From: Desulforudis sp.
GTDB lineage: Bacteria > Bacillota > Desulfotomaculia > Desulfotomaculales > Desulforudaceae
DNA length: 64,000 nucleotides
Direction of reading: 5' to 3'
NCBI GenBank assembly: GCA_003604975.1
Contig: QZIR01000017.1
Coordinates: forward strand, 49,703-113,702
The position numbers and the translations under genes are program-made. The notes beneath the pieces are model-generated. The model saw only the letters and a list, made by a program, of their open reading frames with translations, searched no databases and was not told the origin of the DNA. Below are positions 49,991-57,639 of this stretch, in pieces; the first letter of the stretch is position 1; each line of letters opens with the position of its first letter.

Positions 49991-50662
49991 TTAATCGACA
50001 TCAAGGCGGCGTTCCAGCTTCTTGACGAGGAAGGCAAAGACGACCACCAGCGCCAGATAGTACAGGCCAGCGATGGTATAGTACTCAAGCGCGTTACCAG
50101 GCTGGTTGGCCGCACGGCGCATCGCGGTCATAAAAAGCTCGGGCATGGTCACGAAGGCGGCCAGCGAGGAATCCTTGAGCCCAATGATGAACTGGTTACC
50201 CAGCGGGGGAATACACCGTTTAAAAGCCTGCGGGAGAACGATACGCCGCATCGCCAGGCCGTAGGTCATCCCCACGGAACGCGCCGCTTCCATCTGCCCG
50301 CGGTTGATGGACTGGATGCCGCCACGGAAGATTTCGGCGATATAGGCGCCGTTGTGAACGGCCAACGCCAGGGAGGCCGCCCAGAAGGCAGGTACGTTAA
50401 TAATCGGAGCCAGTCCGTAGTAAATCCAAAAGATCTGGACGATCAGCGGGGTACCGCGGATGACCGTGATGTAGCCGTCCGCGATAGCGTTGAAGAACCG
50501 GTTCTTCGAGATCTTCATCATGGCGAAGACGAGGCCGATCAGGATCCCGATACCGAGCGCAGCCACGGTCAGACGTAGGGTGAGCGCGGTCGCCTGTATG
50601 AATATCGGATATGACTTCACCAAAAGACTGTAGAAGTCCACAGCGTATTCGATTATGCCCAA
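49991..50662 (-). CDS. polar amino-acid ABC transporter permease
   Basis: A 223-residue HisM/GlnP-type permease with five transmembrane segments and the EAA motif (QMEAARSVGMTYGLAMRRIV). It lies between the binding-protein and ATPase genes, 21 bases before the latter. Probably works as a homodimer since only one permease gene is present. Confidence 0.93.
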   Translation of the reverse strand: MGIIEYAVDFYSLLVKSYPIFIQATALTLRLTVAALGIGILIGLVFAMMKISKNRFFNAIADGYITVIRGTPLIVQIFWIYYGLAPIINVPAFWAASLALAVHNGAYIAEIFRGGIQSINRGQMEAARSVGMTYGLAMRRIVLPQAFKRCIPPLGNQFIIGLKDSSLAAFVTMPELFMTAMRRAANQPGNALEYYTIAGLYYLALVVVFAFLVKKLERRLDVD

Positions 50663-50783
50663 CTAGTCCTTTACCCCCCAACAAAAACAGTACCACAGGC
50701 GAAAAAGTAAAACAGGGAAACCTCGGCGGGCACCAAAGCACCCGCCAAGTCCCCAACTTCAGTTCCCGGGATGGATTATCTCT

Positions 50784-51566
50784 TTAGTCACCGCTGATGT
50801 CTGCACCGACGTACTTCTCGGAGATGGCCAGGTAGGTACCATCGGCCTTGATGTCAGCCAGGGCCTGGTTGACCGCGTTCAAGAGGTCTGTTTCTCCCTT
50901 GCGGATGGCGATACCGATTTCTTCAACCATCAGCAGGTCACCCACGGAAACGATGTCCAGTCCCAGTTCCTTGGCATTGGTCAAGCCCACGATCTGGTCC
51001 GTGATTACGGCGTCCGCACGGCCGGCGGCAAGTTCGCGCAGGGCCAGCACGTCGTTGTCATAGAATTTCAGTTTATCGGTGTATTCTCTGGCCAGTTCCT
51101 CATATACGCTCTCCATCAGGACAGCGATGGTGGATTCGGCAGTCAGGTCATCTACGCCCTTGATGTTCGAGTCAGCGCGCACGAAGAGCTTCGGACCGGA
51201 GCGGTAGTAAGGGTCGCTGAAGTCGAACTTCTCCAGGCGGGCTTCGGTGATGGTCATGCTCCCGATAATAGCATCATAGCGGCCGGCATTAAGTCCCAGC
51301 GGCAGAGCCTGCCACGGGGTGGGCACGGGGTCGGCCTCAAGACCCATTTTCTCAGCCAGGGCGGTCCCGATCTCTACGTCAAAACCGAGCAGGTTATCGT
51401 TATCATCAAAATAGCTAAATGGCGGATAGGCGCCTGACATCGCGTAGGAAAACGTCGCTTTCGCAGGGGGCTCAGGGGATGTGTCGGCGCCGCCGCAACC
51501 AGTGACGATAAACGCCATACCGACAACCAGGACGAACAACATGATCGGCAGTTTTCTCTTAAACAA
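50784..51566 (-). CDS. amino-acid-binding lipoprotein
   Basis: A 260-residue SBP_bac_3 protein. The signal sequence ends in the lipobox IVTGC. The mature domain has GFDVEIGTALAEKMGL, MTITEARLEKFDFSDPYY and DLLNAVNQALADIKADGTY, typical of GlnH/HisJ-type binding proteins. TTG 51566 has GGAGG 8 bases upstream. It is the first gene after the c-di-AMP riboswitch. The ligand (glutamine, histidine, cystine or other) cannot be chosen from sequence alone. Confidence 0.93.
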   Translation of the reverse strand: MFKRKLPIMLFVLVVGMAFIVTGCGGADTSPEPPAKATFSYAMSGAYPPFSYFDDNDNLLGFDVEIGTALAEKMGLEADPVPTPWQALPLGLNAGRYDAIIGSMTITEARLEKFDFSDPYYRSGPKLFVRADSNIKGVDDLTAESTIAVLMESVYEELAREYTDKLKFYDNDVLALRELAAGRADAVITDQIVGLTNAKELGLDIVSVGDLLMVEEIGIAIRKGETDLLNAVNQALADIKADGTYLAISEKYVGADISGD

Positions 51567-51734
51567 AACATGTACCTCCTTAAATAATAAGTGAGTGTCC
51601 CAAAGTTATGAGAGTCCCGAATCGACCAGTCTCCCTCCCTTCGGTAAACAATTAAACCCCGGGGACTTCGGGGACTTGGACTTCCTGGCATTCATAAACG
51701 CAGAAAAAGGAACAAAAGCTTAAAAAGCCATTCC

Positions 51735-51885
51735 CTTTTCCACGCTTACGAGGTTAGCTGACGGGTTCGGATTTTCACCCTACCCTACCGATATTCCGGA
51801 CGGATTATCGGTGGGGATTCACCCCCAGGAAACAGTTGGTTCCCCCACTCTCCGGCCTTCCACAGATTCAGCGTTTGGGGAGGCA
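51735..51885 (-). promoter_or_regulatory. c-di-AMP riboswitch (ydaO/yuaA class)
   Basis: The minus-strand leader contains AACGCTGAATC, GGGGGAACCAAC, GGGGGTGAATCCCC, CCGAACCCGTCAGCTAACC and TCGTAAGCGTGG in the order of the ydaO/yuaA aptamer, which turns genes off when c-di-AMP is high. GGAAAAGG and CCTTTTTC just downstream can form a terminator stem. It precedes the amino-acid ABC operon by about 170 bases. The interval 51886-52186 on the far side carries nothing else recognised. Confidence 0.88.
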
Positions 51886-52186
51886 AATATCCATTTTTCA
51901 GAAAATTCTCTATCCTATGCAGTTTATCTCAAACCGGGTTGTTTGGCAAAGACTCCGAGTCGGGAAAAGACCGGCGTGCCCCCGGGAAATCAGCGTACCG
52001 TGAACCTAACTCGGGTAGGCACTCAATTACTCTTGAATCCTGCCAGATGTGTACAACCCACACTTCAGGTAGGATTAGCCGAGCAGCAATACCCCCAAAC
52101 TGCCAAAAAACCGGCCATCCCCAAACCATATCCCACCCCACACCGCCTCAGGTGGGCTGACCGCAGGTGACAATGGTTTATACGGT

Positions 52187-52215
52187 TTGCTGGAACGGAG
52201 CACCTCTGATATACT
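52187..52215 (+). promoter_or_regulatory. sigma-A promoter of kamA
   Basis: TTGCTG (52187-52192) and TATACT (52210-52215) are exactly 17 bases apart, 37 bases before the kamA start, which has GGGAGGG upstream. Confidence 0.6.
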
Positions 52216-52251
52216 TAACAAAATCACATCCTAAAACATGGGAGGGCGAGA

Positions 52252-53487
52252 ATGAACAGGAGTACGAATAATACGGATGAATGGGATGATTGGCGCTGGC
52301 AGCTCCGCAACCGCATTACCGAAGTAGAACAATTGCAGCAAGTGGTAAAGCTTTTCGACGGAGAGGCGGAGCAAATCAAAAGGTGCCTGCGCAAATTCCG
52401 GATGGCCATCACACCATACTACGCCTCGCTGATCAATCACGAGGACCAGAACTGTCCGATCCGCAAGCAGGCTGTTCCCGACCCGCGTGAGCTGGGGAAA
52501 AGCCCCGACGATATGGCTGATCCCCTGCACGAGGACATCGATTCGCCTGTACTCGGGCTCACCCACCGCTACCCGGACCGGGTTCTGCTTCTGGTAACTG
52601 ATCAGTGCTCTATGTACTGCCGGCATTGTACCCGACGGCGAATGGCCGGCGCTACCGACCAACCGATGCCCCGGGCCCGGTTGGAGCGTGCTTTCACCTA
52701 CATCCAGAACAACCGGCAGATTCGGGACGTGGTCGTTTCCGGCGGTGATCCCCTGACCCTGTCCGACGAACATCTGGAATACATCCTGCAAAGGCTACGG
52801 GCGATCCGGCATCTGGAGATCATTCGCATTGGAACCCGGACCCCGGTGGTATTACCGCAGCGGATCACCCCCGCCCTGTGCCGGGTCATCGCGAGGTATC
52901 ATCCCGTCTATGTGAACACCCATTTCAACCATCCGCAGGAAATTACACCGGAGGCAACTGTGGCCTGTCGGCTGCTTGCCGATCACGGGATACCGGTGGG
53001 GAACCAGTCCGTGCTGCTGCGCGGTGTGAATGACTGCCCGCACCTGATGAAGCGCCTGGTACGGGAATTGCTGAAGATCCGGGTCCGGCCCTACTACCTT
53101 TACCAGTGTGACCTGTCCCAGGGTATCGCTCATTTCCGCACCCCGGTGGCCCGGGGAATCGAAATCATCGAGTCCCTCCGGGGTCACACCTCGGGTCTGG
53201 CCGTGCCTACTTTTGTTGTCGATGCACCGGGCGGCGGGGGCAAGATTCCGGTTAACCCGCAGTACCTGATCAGCCAATCCACGGACCGGGTTGTTTTACG
53301 GAATTTCGAGGGAAAACTCTTTGTTTACCGGGAACCGTCGGACCGTCTTTCGGAGTGCACCTGCCGGGACTGCCGAGACCAGACCAGGCTGGGCCGAATC
53401 GGTATCGCCGGAATGCTGGGCAAACGGGTCGCTCCGATGGTGTCCACCCCGCCCCGTGAGAAGCCGCCCAGAGTACCGAGCATCTAA
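52252..53487 (+). CDS. kamA: lysine 2,3-aminomutase (KamA family radical SAM/PLP enzyme)
   Basis: A 411-residue aminomutase that interconverts L-lysine and L-beta-lysine. The SAM-binding cluster motif is CSMYCRHC (Cys119, 123, 126); PLP is bound by the lysine of DAPGGGGKIP; LLRGVND and VVDAPGG carry the aspartates that hold the substrate amine in KamA. The C-terminal CTCRDC provides extra zinc ligands. It is monocistronic, without kamDE or ablB neighbours, and diverges from the c-di-AMP-controlled transporter. Glutamate 2,3-aminomutase is a less likely alternative. Confidence 0.9.
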   Translation: MNRSTNNTDEWDDWRWQLRNRITEVEQLQQVVKLFDGEAEQIKRCLRKFRMAITPYYASLINHEDQNCPIRKQAVPDPRELGKSPDDMADPLHEDIDSPVLGLTHRYPDRVLLLVTDQCSMYCRHCTRRRMAGATDQPMPRARLERAFTYIQNNRQIRDVVVSGGDPLTLSDEHLEYILQRLRAIRHLEIIRIGTRTPVVLPQRITPALCRVIARYHPVYVNTHFNHPQEITPEATVACRLLADHGIPVGNQSVLLRGVNDCPHLMKRLVRELLKIRVRPYYLYQCDLSQGIAHFRTPVARGIEIIESLRGHTSGLAVPTFVVDAPGGGGKIPVNPQYLISQSTDRVVLRNFEGKLFVYREPSDRLSECTCRDCRDQTRLGRIGIAGMLGKRVAPMVSTPPREKPPRVPSI

Positions 53488-53855
53488 GAGATATTTGACT
53501 ATTGGAACACAGGATCGCGAAAAACCATTCCTGCAGCGACTTGGTGATCGGGTTTTCGGGGTATCCCAAAAAGTGGGTGGCCAGCAATCCGCCCAGGATA
53601 AGAAAACCAAAGCTCGCCGTAACCGCATCCAGGAAATCGACACCTTCCATAAGCCGTAAACCGCTCACCTCGCTCATGTTATACATATTCCGGTCTGCAC
53701 CCGGTCGTTCGTTGTCGGATTATCAGGGAATAATACGAGCGATTGGACATCAATCGGGGCACACTTTAAGTTACAATCTATAGCGGAAGGAATACATCAG
53801 AACTCGACATTGTTAGCAGTTCATGGAAACCAAGTCGTATAAGGGGGAGATCGCC
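53488..53855. other. gene-poor interval with a weak minus-strand reading frame
   Basis: A minus-strand frame from ATG 53674 encodes MSEVSGLRLMEGVDFLDAVT, a hydrophobic stretch FGFLILGGLLATHFLGYPEN and more, then runs antisense into kamA. There is no ribosome site and the last part opposes a real gene, so it is at best a gene remnant. TTAAGTTACAATCTATA at 53767-53783 could hold the -10 of a promoter for the kinase gene. Nothing else was recognised. Confidence 0.4.
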
Positions 53856-55217
53856 TTGAATGGATGTTCTGCAGTTTCTTCAGTGGAAACCCACGACCGG
53901 TGTACCGGCAAGAAAGCCCCCCACTTCAATGCCTGGCTACGGTGTGTAAAGCTCGGCGTCCCGGCCTACGGTCTCTCCAATCCGGAACATCCTCCTGCTG
54001 AAGAAGTTCAAAAACTGCAGTGTCAGTATCAAAGGCTGATTGTTACGGCATCTCCCTATGTGGATATGTTGGAACAACTGGCCAAAGAGTGGCCGGCCTA
54101 TGTGGTCGTACTGACAAATAACGACGGCCGCATTCTGGACCTGCGGGTTGACCCCAAGGCCACTACCGGTCAACTGCCGGTTGACCTGCAGCCCGGCGCT
54201 TCAGTGGCTGAAGAAGTAGTGGGCAACAACGGCCCAGGCACCGCGTTACACAGCGGTCAAGCCAGTGTTTTCAAGGGACCTGAGCACTATAACCAGTCAT
54301 ACCTTAACTGGAGTACGGCCGGTGTTCCCGTAAATACACCTAGTGGTGAAAGGATTGGCGCACTAGGTTTCTTTCTGGCGCAAAGTGATCTGGCGGTCGA
54401 GAGCACCGTCAGAGTACTTGAAGCCACCGCGGTCACGCTGGGGCGCGCCTACAGCACTGCGCCTGATGCGCCGGTTGCTCCTTTAACCGGAATTAAGAAC
54501 GCAGTAAGCGGTGAACCGGAGAACAGTCCGGGGGATGAAGGCTTTTGTCAGTACGACCACCTGGGCCTAGCCTTAAAGATCATGGGGGGATTTGCCCACG
54601 AGGTCCGGAATCCCTTGGCCATCATCCGCGGATTCGCCCAGCTGTTGCTGGAGGGAACCAGACCGGACCACATGCGCCGCTACCTTTCGCTAATTCTGGA
54701 CGAGGTCGACCGGGTCAACGACCAGATTAAGGGATTTATCAGCCTATCCTCATCCGAAGAGTCAAATGACCTGCCGGTCGACATTGAGTCTCTCCTGAAC
54801 GATGTTAACCTGCTGATGGACGGCTACATCTTCCTGAAGGGGGTCAGTCTCGTAATTAAAATCGAACCGGGAATCGGTAGCGTAAAGGGCAACCCGCAGC
54901 AGTTGAGACAGGTGCTGTTGAACCTGATCAAGAACGCGCTGGACGCCACCCCGACCGGCGGTACGGTGACCGTGCAGGCTACCAAGGAAGCTGAAGGCGT
55001 CCGAATTGAGGTTGCCGACAACGGACCGGGGATCCCGGAGGAAGTGATGCCCCGGATCTTTGAGCTCTTCTTTACCACCCGTGACGGTGTGGGGTTAGGA
55101 CTGGCCATCAGCAGGGACATTATCCGGCGCCACAGCGGCACCATTACGGTCCACAGCATCGTCAACCAGGGCACCCGCGTGACCGTTACCATTCCCTGTT
55201 CATCCCCTGAGGGTTAA
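53856..55217 (+). CDS. cytoplasmic histidine kinase with an AcoR-type GAF sensor domain
   Basis: A 453-residue kinase. Residues about 85-195 form a GAF-like domain (AEEVVGNNGPGTALHSGQ, NWSTAGVPVNTPSGERIGAL) that closely follows the pattern of GAF domains in AcoR-type sigma-54 activators. HisKA has GGFAHEVRNPLAIIRGFAQL (His near 250), HATPase has LIKNALDATP, DNGPGIPEEV and GVGLGLAIS. TTG 53856 is preferred (AAGGGGGAG 6 bases upstream) over ATG 53823, which has no ribosome site. No regulator is adjacent. Confidence 0.88.
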   Translation: MNGCSAVSSVETHDRCTGKKAPHFNAWLRCVKLGVPAYGLSNPEHPPAEEVQKLQCQYQRLIVTASPYVDMLEQLAKEWPAYVVVLTNNDGRILDLRVDPKATTGQLPVDLQPGASVAEEVVGNNGPGTALHSGQASVFKGPEHYNQSYLNWSTAGVPVNTPSGERIGALGFFLAQSDLAVESTVRVLEATAVTLGRAYSTAPDAPVAPLTGIKNAVSGEPENSPGDEGFCQYDHLGLALKIMGGFAHEVRNPLAIIRGFAQLLLEGTRPDHMRRYLSLILDEVDRVNDQIKGFISLSSSEESNDLPVDIESLLNDVNLLMDGYIFLKGVSLVIKIEPGIGSVKGNPQQLRQVLLNLIKNALDATPTGGTVTVQATKEAEGVRIEVADNGPGIPEEVMPRIFELFFTTRDGVGLGLAISRDIIRRHSGTITVHSIVNQGTRVTVTIPCSSPEG

Positions 55218-55247
55218 CCGTCCGAAGCGGGAGAATCCCGACCACCA

Positions 55248-55284
55248 CCCGAAAAAATAAGCCCACCGGCTTGCGGTGGACTCT
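55248..55284 (-). terminator. intrinsic terminator of htpX
   Basis: CCACCG and CGGTGG pair around a short loop on the minus strand, followed by GCTTATTTTTT. It lies 25 bases after the htpX stop and can also act on the convergent kinase gene. Confidence 0.8.
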
Positions 55285-55306
55285 CTTAGTGTTGGTGTCA
55301 GGTTTC

Positions 55307-56194
55307 CTAGGCGACCCGACTGGCCTGCAGGCGGCGAATTCGCTCATCCAGATCCGGGTGGCTGGCAAACAGGCTGGCCAATCCCTTTTTCCCGCCGTTT
55401 ATCTTCAGGGTCTGCAGCGAAGCCTCGGAGTTATCAACCAGCTGCACGTTCTGTTTTAAGGACTTGAGCGCTCGGATCATCTTATCCCTACCGGCCAGGC
55501 TGGCCCCCCCGCGGTCGGCGTGGAACTCCCGGTGACGCGAGTAGGCCATGACGGCAATGCTGCCCAGGATCGAGAACAGGATCTGGAACACGATGATTGA
55601 AACGATGTGCACGATCCCGGCCAGTTCACTGCGCACCATGTTGGAGACGGCGTAGGCGATGATCCGGGACAGGAACACGACAAAGGTGTTGATCACACCC
55701 TGGATCAGGGTCATCGTGACCATGTCCCCGTTGGCGACGTGGGCGACTTCGTGCGCGAGTACACCCTCGACCGCGTCCCCGTCCATCCGCTGCAGGAGTC
55801 CGCTGGATACCGCCACCAGGGAATTGTTCTTGGACGGTCCAGTGGCAAAGGCGTTGACCTCGGGGGAAGGGTAAATCCCCACTTCTGGCATTTTGGTGAT
55901 GCCGGCGCGCCGGGACATGTCGTGTACCTGCTCTACCAACCGGCGCTCCTGCACGGACAGATTGCCGCGCGGGTCGAGCACCTTGACGTTCATCATCTTC
56001 TTGGCCATCCACTTCGACAACGCCAGCGAGATAAAGGCGCCGGAGAAGCCGATAACCGCCGCAAAGACGAGCAAAGCGGCGTAATCAATGCCGTATGCCG
56101 TAACGTACCGGTTCACACCCAGGACACTGGTTACGATCACGATTGTGGTCAGCACCAACAGGTTGACTAACAGAAACAGACCAATGCGCTTCAT
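55307..56194 (-). CDS. htpX: membrane metalloprotease HtpX
   Basis: A 295-residue M48 protease for membrane protein quality control. Two N-terminal and two central hydrophobic segments surround HEVAH (about residue 148), and the third zinc ligand Glu is in [24 protein letters not shown] closes the domain. The ATG is preceded by GGAGGAGA. It stands alone; heat or envelope stress control is typical for the family, but no site was recognised here. Confidence 0.95.
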   Translation of the reverse strand: MKRIGLFLLVNLLVLTTIVIVTSVLGVNRYVTAYGIDYAALLVFAAVIGFSGAFISLALSKWMAKKMMNVKVLDPRGNLSVQERRLVEQVHDMSRRAGITKMPEVGIYPSPEVNAFATGPSKNNSLVAVSSGLLQRMDGDAVEGVLAHEVAHVANGDMVTMTLIQGVINTFVVFLSRIIAYAVSNMVRSELAGIVHIVSIIVFQILFSILGSIAVMAYSRHREFHADRGGASLAGRDKMIRALKSLKQNVQLVDNSEASLQTLKINGGKKGLASLFASHPDLDERIRRLQASRVA

Positions 56195-56274
56195 GACTTT
56201 CTCTCATCTCCTCCTCAAACAATTGTGTTTGTACATGATACCCATTGGATTATACCATAAATGCCCTGAGCCGG

Positions 56275-57408
56275 TTAAGGGCTCAATTTTGTCAAATAAT
56301 CAAGATAGCGCCCTATGGCTTGTAAGCCGGCCCTGAATCCCTGTTCATCCCGCCCAAATCCAATTCTAAAATGGTTCTTTACGCCGAATACGGAGCCGGG
56401 CAGTAAAAGTGCACTCTCCCGCTCCACCAGCCCACGGCAAAACTCTTCGGAGGACATTGGCAGATCAAACCGTACGAAGCCCGTGAAACCGGCGGCCGGG
56501 GGCGACCAGGAAAGCACGCCCGGATACCCGTCAATGAACTCCGCCAGACGCACCAAGTTGATACGCGCCAATGCGGTTTTCCGGTCCAGCAGTTCTTCGC
56601 GGTGCTCCATGGCCAGGGCGGCCAGGAACTCGCTGGGAGCCGCCGAGCACATGGTCGTGTAGTCCCGAAAGGCGGATACCCGGCCAAGCAGTCCCCGGTT
56701 TTGGCAGGCCACCCAGCCGATACGGATTCCACCCAGGCCAAAGGGCTTGGTCATGTCCCCCACACTGATCGCCATGGCGCTCAGGTCTGCGGCCGCGGGT
56801 AGCTCATCTTCCCTCCGATAAACGGTACCCCGGTACACCTCGTCCGAAAACAGCCAAATCCCGTGACGTTCCGTCAGGTCTGCCAGGCGTCTTTGCTCAT
56901 TCCTGGTCAGCATTACTCCGGTCGGATTGTGCGGGTGGTTGACCACCACCATCCGTACGCCGGGGGTTATCAGACTCTCGAGCTCGTCCAGGCCGGGGTG
57001 AAAACCGTTCGCAGCCCCGAGCGGCCACCTGACCACCCCGATCCCCAGGGCCTCCGCCACCCCGGAAAGGGACTGGTAACAGGGGTCCTGGACCACGATC
57101 CGATCCCCCGGGGCCAGCAGCAGGTTCATTATAATAAAGACCGCTTCCGAGGCTCCGGTGGTTACCTGGATGTTGTCCGCCCCCAGATTGGTGTACCAAC
57201 CGGCAATGGCGGTACGCAGCCTTTCGCCGCCGGGGTTTTCAATGTAGTCCAGGTTCAGCCTGGGATACTCTTGCCGGTCACTCTCACCGGCGAGGGCCAG
57301 CAGTTCGGCCGTAGAGGTGGGCGCGGCGCAGCTGGCGGCCAGGTTCAGACGTACAGTGAACTCAAACTGCGCAAACCAACGCTCAAGCTGAAAAGGCGGC
57401 AACTGCAA
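56275..57408 (-). CDS. class I/II aminotransferase
   Basis: A 377-residue PLP aminotransferase. VTTGASEAVFIIMNLLL, NHPHNPTGVML, SDEVYRGTVYR and SVGDMTKPFGLGGIRIGW (PLP lysine) are family hallmarks; the arginine that binds the substrate carboxylate is in HFRIGFGRD. The TTG at 57408 is chosen because GGGAGGG lies 6 bases upstream and LPPFQLERWFAQFEF is the usual start of this subgroup. Substrate specificity is open. Divergent from ppdK. Confidence 0.9.
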   Translation of the reverse strand: MQLPPFQLERWFAQFEFTVRLNLAASCAAPTSTAELLALAGESDRQEYPRLNLDYIENPGGERLRTAIAGWYTNLGADNIQVTTGASEAVFIIMNLLLAPGDRIVVQDPCYQSLSGVAEALGIGVVRWPLGAANGFHPGLDELESLITPGVRMVVVNHPHNPTGVMLTRNEQRRLADLTERHGIWLFSDEVYRGTVYRREDELPAAADLSAMAISVGDMTKPFGLGGIRIGWVACQNRGLLGRVSAFRDYTTMCSAAPSEFLAALAMEHREELLDRKTALARINLVRLAEFIDGYPGVLSWSPPAAGFTGFVRFDLPMSSEEFCRGLVERESALLLPGSVFGVKNHFRIGFGRDEQGFRAGLQAIGRYLDYLTKLSP

Positions 57409-57639
57409 AAGGATCCCTCCCGTCATTATCGCCATATGAATCCATTCTACCATTTTCCTGCCCCCGATTTTACAAAATGTGCGCCGCCCTGCAAGGATTT
57501 TCGGCATCCCCCTAGAATTAAGCTAAAGTAAGTGGTCAGATTGACCCAATCGTTACATATTAATTGGCTTATATACGGCTAAATGTGACTTCTAATGACC
57601 CGGGATGAGCAATCAATCAGTAAGAAAGGATGGCGGCAG

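Noticed and set aside
53270..53686. 138-codon minus-strand frame with one hydrophobic stretch
   Set aside because: Half of it is antisense to kamA and there is no ribosome site; kept only as a note on the gene-poor interval.
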